DNA from: Solea solea
Lineage: Eukaryota > Chordata > Actinopteri > Pleuronectiformes > Soleidae
Direction of reading: 5' to 3'
Assembly: GCF_958295425.1 (NCBI RefSeq)
Contig: NC_081143.1
Location: 310,001-374,000, forward strand
Length of the DNA: 64,000 bases
Shown one piece after another: positions 56,365 through 64,000 of this stretch; position 1 is the stretch's first letter; every line of letters begins with the position of its first letter. The notes under the pieces are model-generated. The model was not told where the DNA came from, searched no databases, and saw nothing but the letters and a program-made list of their open reading frames with translations. Both the position numbers and the translations under genes were made by a program.

Positions 56365-57311
56365 TAGGGATGTCCTGATACTACTTTTTCACTTCCGATA
56401 CTATACCGATATTGCAGCCTTGAGTATTGGCCGATACAGATATTGATCCGATTTGATATCAGCATGAATCATACATACTTTAATTACATATTTTGTAGTG
56501 TGAAATATTAGAATAGGCTTGATCAAGTGATATTACATAAACAGAGAACAATAGTCAGCAACAGTAGGTATATGGAAAAACTGACCCATTTATTATTAAC
56601 CAAAGGTTAAATTTTAACCTTCAACATAAGAATATTGGATTTTTTTTCCATGTTAATTTCATACAGTCTATGGTTAATTTCATCAGGAGGAAAGTACCAA
56701 GTGCTAATGGGGGTGTTTCCAGAGCAGCTGTGTTTCACAGGTCACAGCGTGTCTTCAGAGAACACCCTCCCTGTTTTCACTATTTTGGATTAGCCCAACC
56801 CCCACAGGGTGAGTGACTCGTACCGCAGGTAAACCCGGAGCCCGAGGACCGGCCCCGCAGACGTACTTAGCTCGGTGTGTGGAGCTTCAGGACACATTTA
56901 AAACACACAAAGCTCTCGGCATGGCTGTTTTTTTGGGTATAATTAACAAGCAGAGGCTGTTAAAAGTCGACAGGGGGCGCTGGTTTATGAAATAATGTCG
57001 TTTTAGCAGCTCGCCTCAGGATGAGCTAGCATGGTGCTAATGGCAAACTCGCGCTCGTTGTGCGGCTTCGTAGCCTCTGATTTCAGAGGTTAAATTAAAA
57101 TGTTTAACCTCTGAAATAGCAGACACGCACACACGCACGCACGCACACACACGCGCACACGCGCCGCTGCCGGATAGAAGAGCTGGAGCGGAATGGACTG
57201 TTGGAGTGTTTATATCGGAGATTTTAGTGGCACTCCGATATAATCCGATATGCGTTTTTTGGCTGATATCGGAGCAATATCCGATATCAATATCGGATCG
57301 GGACATCCCTA
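56365..57311. mobile_element. hAT MITE (family D) with 7/8 target duplication
   Basis: The ends are TAGGGATGTCCTGATAC and ATCGGGACATCCCTA. The flanks are TTTGATGT (56357-56364) and CTTGATGT (57312-57319). It is CGATATCGG-rich near the right end. A (CACG)n run sits at 57121-57164. An inverted, truncated copy lies at 32601-33339. The open frame at 56813-56995 looks random. Confidence 0.85.
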
Positions 57312-58683
57312 CTTGATGTGTAACACAAGTACTAACACAAAGGCATATTTTCTCAGATATTTTGACGTGCCCAAACTAAACAGAGTCTATCTCTGCAATT
57401 ACAAGCTCTATGTGAATTAGCTTGGTATCAAAATACAGATCACACTTGTGAGATTCCACCAGAGTAAATGCAGATTCTTTGTCATAGTTGAACATTAACA
57501 GACCTCCTGCCAAACTTGAAAACATTTTTTGAGTAGCAACTTACCAGGGATTTATTACTTCAGCCCCCGGAGTGCGGGCTACACTTTAGAAACACTTAAC
57601 AATCAGAGACGCAGCCGTGTGGCCGCAGCTCTCGCTACTTTCTAGCTTAACTGTTGACGATCTTATTAGCATTACATTAAAACGGCCTCATCATTAACGT
57701 TACATTTTGTCCAGAAGTTGACAGGTCTGTAATTAAAATGAACTCCCTTCACAATTTCACATTCTCAAACCCGCTCCATTTCAGCGCAGTCCTCCTGCGG
57801 AAAACCAGCGAGACCAAGATGGACCGAGAAGGATAAAACCGATTTTGTCACTCTCAACTTGGAGTCTCTCCAGCTCTACACTGGTGTTTGACGCCGGGAT
57901 GGAAACAAGCGCAATGATTGTTCAAAGTCTTCTTTTTCCTACAGTTGCTAAAGTTAGACCCATAGACTGTAGCCTGTGTGCTGCTGCACTGATGCACTAA
58001 AAACACATGAACTGAAGTGACACATCTCAGCAGTGTAGTTTAATGTCTGCTACAATGTCTGTTAACTGCTGCTACACTAAATGTAGTAGTAGTTACTTTG
58101 CCTGGTTACTAGTTACTTTTACAATGCAGTAACTCAGGTACATTTTGGGAGGAGTAACTAGTAATTATAACCAATTGTTTGGTAAAAGGGTGGAAACAAA
58201 TTTCAAGTTTTCAGTCAGATCCCCTAATTTACATGATAGAAGAATTGCCTTCACCTCCCCCAACATGACCTCACTGTAGATTTGATTAGATTCATATTAA
58301 AAAACATTCATGTGCATTCCAGTGAGACGCTGCTGCTGCTAAAAGATTCAGAATTCAACATAAAACTTGAATGTAGTGTAAGCCTGAGGGTCCCAATCTG
58401 ATTTGTGTCATAAAGAAGAGAAATGGGACGCTGCTGCAGTGTGCTGCTCTCTATTTAACCCCTCATTGATTTGGAATGCAATTAACAATAAATCTATTGA
58501 TTATCTATATTATTCATCAGAACGTTGAAATGTTCATTTTGTCAAAGTACTCGTTTGAAATAAAATAAAAAATGTTGTGCTTTTTCTAACGAAACAGTAA
58601 GAATTTCCGTGCATAAACTGTGTTGTTTGTTGATTGATTGATGTGTGTGTGTGTGTGTGTGTGTGCGTGTGTGTGATTGTCAC
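57312..58683. other. crebrf-like intron DNA; possible decayed repeat
   Basis: Around 58060-58170 words like TTACTAGTTACTTTTACAA and GAGGAGTAACTAGTAAT look like part of a dispersed fish repeat, without clear ends. No exon seen. A (TG)n run lies at 58642-58675, just downstream of the exon donor at 58683. Confidence 0.45.
58642..58675. repeat. (TG)n microsatellite
   Basis: TG run interrupted by one GC. It lies within 10 bp of the splice donor of exon 58684-58857 (on the - strand, CA repeat right after the donor). Confidence 0.9.
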
Positions 58684-58857
58684 CTTCTCTGCGGTACAGT
58701 GTGCTGGGTAAAGTGCTGGAGCTCCAGGACAGAGACCAGTGCACGTCTCCGCTCAGCTTCTTCTTCGTGGCCGACTCTCGAGCACGTCTGTACTCCCAGA
58801 AACAGCGGCGCTTCGGTGGCCGCTCCCCTGGCTGCCTGGCTGGCTCCGCCTCCACCT
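58684..58857 (-). CDS. CREBRF-like bZIP protein, most upstream exon in window
   Basis: The acceptor is GTCTCCAG and the donor is AGAAG then GTGACA. The exon encodes EVEAEPARQPGERPPKRRCF, then WEYRRARESATKKKLSGDVH and WSLSWSSSTLPSTLYRRE-G. RCFWEYRRARE and WSLSWSSSTLPSTLYRREG are conserved features just upstream of the bZIP in this family. The N-terminal acidic activation region (most of a protein of about 600 residues in CREBRF) is not in the window, and no other exon was found between here and 64000. The gene must start beyond the right edge. Confidence 0.88.
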
Positions 58858-59075
58858 CTGGAGACGCAAATAAATAATAGTTTAAATTCTGGCACAAAAC
58901 TTTGGGAGATTGAATCTGTAATTTCAGTGTAGTGGGTCGCTGGTGTTTAGGAGTGAAATTCTTATTCAGGAGATGTTATTTAAATTCAAACAAGAAGAAG
59001 ATGCAATCAGAGGAAAAAGAACTAATCTTTTTTGACTATTTCTGATTTTATTATTTTTACAAACTTGTACTATTT

Positions 59076-59962
59076 AAATGAGACATATTATACCCTATTT
59101 CTCCAAGTTAAAATAGTTCCCTGGTGTCCTAATGAACATGTCTGTGACATGCTTTGGTCAAAATACCATAAGGATGAAGCACCATAGCAGTTCAATAACC
59201 CTGCCAAAACCCGCCCCTTTCAGAACACTCGGTTTTGTGCATGGTCCCTTTATATGCAAATGAGACACAGGCAAACACACGCCCACTTCTTCCAGGGGGT
59301 TTCTGATTTGTCCTTTTTACTGCGCTCCCTCGCTCAGCTCCTGTTCCCTCCGCTCCATTCCTCTCCCCCTCCCTCCACTAGTTCTCTGACAATATCAACA
59401 TGGCAGCGAGAGTGTCGTCACAGGAAGAGACGTCCGACACAAGGATCAAGCCGAACACTGACCAACTGTAAATCAGTTAAAAACACTTAGGGACAGCACC
59501 GCTGATTGCCACCGCTGATCGCTGCATAAACTGCCGCTGTATGTGACTGTATCAGACTGAGTCTGTGCTCCGGTCATGGAGGATGTACTGAACAAATATT
59601 TTTAATTAGGACGTGTCAGAATGGTCAGTTATGAGCTCTATTTGACCTTTTCTTAAAAATGTGTGACTGTCAGAGATTTCTTCTTCTGTTAAGAGGGAGT
59701 TTTTTCTCTCCACTGATGCCTAGTGTTGGCTCATGTGTGAACTGTTGGGGTTCTTTGCTCTCCTTGATGTTGTCTATGTACAGTGCCTTGAGATAATGTA
59801 TGTTATGATTTGGCACTATACAAATAAAATTGAATTGAATTACATTACATTACATTACATGTCATTTAGCAGGCGAATTGAATTGAATTGGTAGGGCCTC
59901 CAGAGTCCCAAATATAAGTATTAAAATGATTAAAAAGTTGATTTTGGATAATATGTCCCCTT
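59076..59962. mobile_element. MITE (family E) carrying an L2-A tail
   Basis: Matches 54033-54900 over its left 450 bp (CCTGGTGTCCTAATGAACAT, AATACCATAAGGATGAAGCA, CCAGGGGGTTTCTGATTTGT) and right 70 bp (GTAGGGCCTCCAGAGTCCCA, ATAATATGTCCCCTTT). An L2-A 3' end is inserted between (59663-59895). Confidence 0.8.
59663..59895 (+). mobile_element. L2-A 3' end with a foreign L2-B tail segment
   Basis: TCAGAGATTTCTTCTTCTGT, CTCCACTGATGCCTAGTG and CAGTGCCTTGAGATAATGTA match 21290-21430. After AATTGAATTGAATT comes ACATTACATTACATGTCATT then TAGCAGGCG (59846-59877), an inverted L2-B tail, then GAATTGAATTGAATTG again. Confidence 0.75.
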
Positions 59963-60149
59963 TAATATTACACGCGTACCTTGTTATTCTCCAAACTTTG
60001 TCTTCTAGAAGCACATTTTCAAAATTACAGCCATTTTGTTCTTGTAGTATATGTCTAGATTAGTGGCTCTCCATCCAGTATAAAACCAAAACAAACACAC
60101 AATGATCTCTGATGCTGTGTTTTCTTGTCTGATCTTTACGGTGGCCTGG

Positions 60150-61322
60150 AAGTGCAAAACACTTTTACTACAAATCCACAAACAAATGAACAAAAGCCAC
60201 AATCCTTATGGAAAGAGAATGTCCCAATTGCTGCGAGTGACCGTGAGCACTCGGTCGATCACTTGGATGTAGCTCCGCCCCTTTGGCACCCTTCATTCCT
60301 ATAGAGTTGCTCACTCACATATGTTAAAAAGTTGTGTAGACTCATGATCATATTATTGAGCTCACCAGACCATGTACGGAACACGCAATGCATTCTGGGG
60401 ATAAAGGCAAAATGCCGGTAGTCCGGTTTACTTCTTTGTTTAGCTGCTGGAACAATAACATTGTGTTAAAAGTAGTTTTATAACTCGAGATTATTTCACT
60501 CTAATTCATATGTTCATCACATTTATCAGTAACTTTATGAACAGATAGTGTAATTCATGTGTTCATCAGTGGTGAAGTGAGCGCAGGTCTCAGGTCATCA
60601 CACCGTCATCTGCCCCGTGTTCACGATGTCAGCATGAATCCACACAGCAGCTTGTTAATACATCGATAAGTTTGAAAATAAATCCTCATGAGTGACGAAT
60701 GAATAACTAAAACCTGTTTTGTTGTAATATTTTAAAAATGTAAAAGAAAACCCATCATTGTCTTCATTTATTCACATTTCTCATAAGGTTTTGGTACGGT
60801 TCCCTGACAGTAGCCGTTCCCGAGACGTCACATGACCGTGCTTTGCTGTGCTCGTACACAGCTGTGACGTCACTCTAAGATTTTCTTTCTGGGCTTTTTA
60901 TAGCCTTTGTGAAACTCCATGAATTAAAAATATAGAATATAAAGATCTATAAATGACTGTGTCCATGTCTCCAGGTGTCTTGTGGACATTTTTATAGGTG
61001 TCTCTTTAACTATTGCTGTTACATATTACTGTACCAAAGTAGTAAACAGTCGGACTACTGGCATTTTGCCTTTACCCCCCAGAATGCATTGCGCGTTGGT
61101 CAGATGGTCTGGCGAGCTCAATAATATCCAGTTCTTGTAATACATCCATGACAAAACCTCACAAGTATCCATTCTTACCACACACACAAGTCACAACCGA
61201 GCGCTCACGGTATCATTTCCGGGTCACTCACAGCAAATGGGTCATTCCCTTTCCGTAGGAACTGTGGCTTTTGTAAAGGTGTTTGTGTATTTGTATATTT
61301 GTTTTGTAATACTGGTTTGTAG
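60150..61322. mobile_element. Fold-back-type element with roughly 280-bp inverted arms
   Basis: The left arm (about 60150-60430) and right arm (about 61040-61322) are inverted copies: ACAAAAGCCACAATCCTTA, GGAAAGAGAATG, GAGCTCACCAGACCAT, GCAATGCATTCTGGGG and AAAGGCAAAATGCCGGTAGT against their inverses. The centre (60430-61040) matches 17620-18204. It has no reading frame. The centre contains two near-CRE motifs (GACGTCAC at 60833 and TGACGTCA at 60865). Confidence 0.75.
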
Positions 61323-61501
61323 ATCTTATCTCCTGCTTATATTTCACAAACAATAAAAAACAAAATGGTACAAAACCAATACATGGACGACAACAACAAC
61401 ATGACGGTGACTCTACAAAATCAGCTTCAGTCAACAATTCATACTAAATGAATAGTCAACTACTTTGACAATCAATGACCAGTTTTAGTGTTTGTTTTAA
61501 A

Positions 61502-62541
61502 TGGGGAGCACACAGTGCTGCAGTGGCAAGCATTGTTGCCTCACAGCAAGAAGGTCAGCAGTTTGGATCCTGGTTCGAGCGTGGGTTTAAGGTTTTAGAC
61601 GGCCACTAAGTCACTCCCTCCCCCTCTGTACGCAATCTCGGCGTTATCCTGGACTCCACCCTCTAATTCAAACCCCACATAAACCATATTACCAAAACAT
61701 TATTTTTCCACCTCCGCAATATTGCCCGTCTCCGTCCCTGCCTTTCACAATCCACTGCAGAAATCCTCATCCACGCCTTCGTTACCTCCAGACTCGACTA
61801 CTGCAATAGCCTCCTCTACGGTCTCCCCTCCACTTACCTTCAAAAACTACAATATATCCAGAACTCTGCTGCCCGTCTGCTCACCCACACCCGCTCCAGT
61901 GACCACATCACCCTCATCCTCAAAAAACTCCACTGGCTCCCTGTTCCTTACCGCATACAATACAAGGTTCTCCTCATCACTTACAAGTCCCTCCATAACC
62001 TGGCACCCTCATATCTCACCGACCTCCTCCACCTGCACTGTCCCACCCACCGCCTCAGATCCGCTGACTCCAACCTCCTCACTCCCCTCAGGACAAAGCG
62101 CCGAACCCTGGGGGACCGAGCCTTTGCTGCAGCCGCCCCCACTCTCTGGAACTCACTCCCACAACTCATCAGGAACTCAGACTTACTACAGACATTCAAA
62201 TCATTACTCAAAACCCACCTGTTCAGAACTGCTTACACTTAACTGTCTATTTCTCATTGTTTTATTTCAGTCCTGTCCTTTGTTTTTGTTTTGTGTTTGT
62301 ACAGCGTCTTTGAGTGTCGAGAAAATCGCTATATAAATGTGATGTATTATAATTATTATTATTATTATTATTATTAATAAGGTGAGTGTGGGTTTGCTCC
62401 AGTTTCCTCCCACAGTCCCAAAAACATGAAGAGATAAATTGGACTTAATTGGACCCTAAATGGACCGTAGGGATTTGTCTCCTGTGATGGATGTGCACCC
62501 TGTCCAGGCCTCTTAGCCTGTGACAGCCTCTGTTGACCCTA
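61502..62541 (+). mobile_element. SINE-like repeat with tRNA-type promoter, split by an L2
   Basis: The left part (61502-61604) has GTGCTGCAGTGGCAAGCATT then GTTGCCTCACAGCAAG (box A region) and GGATCCTGGTTCGAGCGTGG (box B-like). The right part (62381-62541) has GTTTCCTCCCACAGTCCC, AAAAACATGAAGAG and ACCCTGTCCAGGCCTC. This layout is typical of a widespread fish SINE. An L2 sits between. An inverted 3' half lies at 24889. Confidence 0.65.
61612..62373 (+). mobile_element. L2-clade LINE 3' fragment (L2-C), inside the SINE-like repeat
   Basis: One frame reads [83 protein letters not shown] and [14 protein letters not shown], with one early TAA. It is the C-terminal RT region. The tail is GAAAATCGCTATATAAATGT then (ATT)n. 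Different family from L2-A and L2-B. Confidence 0.88.
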
Positions 62542-62620
62542 ATGTTGAGGACATGTTCTGTTTCCTTGCTCTTCTAACACAATAAACTGAATATCTTTGG
62601 TTTATGGACAAAACAAGATA

Positions 62621-63205
62621 CAGTCAGGTCCATAAATATCGACACAATTTTCTTCTTTTTGGCTCTATACATGAAATGAAAAAAACTGCAGACTTTCAGC
62701 TTTAAAATCAGGTGAACAACAGTTTCTATATGTGCCTCCCAATGTTTAGGCGACCAAAAGTAATGGGACAAACTAAATAATCATGAATCAAACTTTCAAT
62801 GTTTAATACTTGGTTTCAAATCCTTTGCAGTCAATTACAGGCTGAAGTCTGGAAGGCATAGACAAAAGCAGACGCTGGGTTTCCTCCCTGGTGATGCTCT
62901 GCCAGCTTGTTCTCGGGGCATTTTCCCTTCAGTTTGGTCTTCAGCAAGTGAAATGCATGCTCAGTCTGATTCAGGTCAGGTGATTGACTTGGCCATTGCA
63001 TAACATTCCACTTATTTGCCCTAAAAAGTGTGAGGCACATATAGAAACTGTTGTAACTCCTACACCATTCACCTGATTTGGATGTAAATACCCTCAAAGT
63101 AAAGCTGGAAGTCTCGGTTAAAGCACATCTTGTTGTTTCATTTCAAATCCATTGTAGTAGTGTATAGTGCCAAAAAGAAGAGAATTGTGTCGATGGACCT
63201 GACTG
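62621..63205 (-). mobile_element. Tc1/mariner deletion derivative, 585 bp
   Basis: TA at 62619-62620 and 63206-63207. The ends CAGTCAGGTCCATAAATATC and GATGGACCTGACTG are inverted; the next bases GACACAATTTTCTTCTTTTT repeat in inverse on the right. The remaining coding part on the - strand (near 62990-62890) has MQWPSQSPDLNQTEHAFHLL, so the last catalytic Glu region is present (DLNxTEHAF). The rest of the transposase is deleted. Confidence 0.88.
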
Positions 63206-63290
63206 TAACAGACTGAGGTTTGGGAAACACAAAGTATTATTTTTATTTACCTTATTTCTGACATTTTATTGATGTAGTGACTAGAAATGA

Positions 63291-64000
63291 CTTGACAAGA
63301 GTAATGAAAAAATAATAAGTTGGTTTTGGTTTGAATTGACATGTTGCAAGATGATCCTAAAACTATGCAATATCTCTCTAAATGAAAAGTACGGACTATG
63401 AGGAATTCTATTCATTATCACATCATCAACCTCTACACGAGCAAATTCACTGACATTTACATCACCTTCATGACCATGGTAAGCTCCATGATGTTGTGAT
63501 GCTGCTGAGTTGCACTGGCAGGGAAATTAGCTCCGTGTTCCAATATTTCTTCATTAAAATGACAGTATTTGGCTGGCAGCAGCACATTCATGATCATATA
63601 TTGCTGCTATATTGATATTTGGTCCCATCTACAATACACACACAGTATTTCAGATTCAGAGATGAGATACTGTGCAGGCATTAAGTTCAAATTCTATTAT
63701 AGTTCCACAGCTTTGTAGCAAAGATGTCCTCAATAGTCCATATAATAAATAAATATTTACAAAATCTATGAACATAACTTGCTCCAGAATCACATCATGT
63801 CAAAAAACTGAATAACCATTAACTAAGGAGATGAAACCATGAAAGCCACCCATCCTGCAATGTCATGTGACAGATGCACATATTAATGTTTGCCTGGTAT
63901 GAAATCATGAAGACATGAAGACAGAAACACATGCCTGGGTGTACTCAGCAGCTGCAGACTCACGTCACACAGCCATGAATGATGACATCATGAATAATAC
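63291..64000. other. crebrf-like intron or upstream DNA to the window edge
   Basis: No exon of the crebrf-like gene, transposon end or tandem repeat recognised in the last 700 bases. The missing N-terminal exons must lie further right. Confidence 0.6.

Larger units (their letters stand above)
61449..63290. mobile_element. hAT MITE (family C) remnant split by nested insertions
   Basis: Pieces 61449-61499 (GTCAACTACTTTGACAATCA), 62546-62618 (TTTCCTTGCTCTTCTAACAC, TTTATGGACAAAACAAGA) and 63208-63290 (GAGGTTTGGGAAACACA, TTTCTGACATTTTATTGATG) are in family C order. They are separated by a SINE-like repeat with an L2 inside, and by a Tc1 derivative at a TA. Confidence 0.65.

Noticed and set aside
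61502..61604. tRNA gene
   Set aside because: Box A- and B-like words are present but no cloverleaf can be formed and SINE sequence follows. It is a tRNA-derived repeat.

Overview
This 64 kb window is nuclear DNA from a teleost fish. Two vertebrate genes with intron-exon structure are present. The rest is dominated by fish-type repeats: Tc1/mariner and hAT DNA transposons with many non-autonomous copies, L2-clade, L1/Tx1-type, RTE (Rex3-like and CFDP2-like) and CR1/Rex1-like LINEs, a tRNA-derived SINE-like repeat, and many micro- and minisatellites. There is no prokaryotic, organellar or viral gene content. Percomorph origin is only a guess from the repeat mix.

Host gene 1 is on the + strand: the last four coding exons (1-64, 156-241, 1651-1812, 22161-22377) of an intracellular apyrase, best matched to entpd7 (entpd4 is the close alternative). 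The exons join in frame and end in a single membrane span with a short basic tail. The last intron (1813-22160) is about 20 kb and almost entirely made of transposons: several hAT-type MITEs, a Tc1 with an almost intact transposase, LINE fragments, a Rex3-like RTE inserted inside an L1, and an L2 that itself carries a Tc1 fragment.

Host gene 2 is on the - strand: the last five coding exons (58857-58684, 56271-56082, 51492-51419, 36194-36066, 34383-34271) of a CREB3 regulatory factor (CREBRF)-like bZIP protein. They also join in frame. The N-terminal part must lie beyond 64000. The two genes converge tail to tail, with about 11.9 kb between stop codons. That gap holds unusual tandem repeats: a 37-bp array with AP-1-like sites, a 5-bp-period AGGTCA array, and a 12-bp array.

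The introns of gene 2 hold a second L1 fragment, two kinds of L2, an RTE element with a perfect 173-bp inverted repeat, a CR1/Rex1-like LINE broken at a TG-rich minisatellite, and many hAT MITEs. Several have recognisable 8-bp target duplications (4003/4893, 8316/8685, 22929/23207, 47448/47907, 56357/57312). The right end (61446-63290) is a four-deep nest of an hAT MITE, a SINE-like repeat, an L2 and a Tc1 derivative.

The most notable biological point is the pairing of a CREBRF-like gene with entpd7. In human, ENTPD7 lies at 10q24 near NKX2-3 and CREBRF lies at 5q35 near NKX2-5. The gene here could therefore be a genome-duplication paralogue (ohnolog) of CREBRF that fish kept. All element names rest on motifs and ends read by eye; no database search was run.
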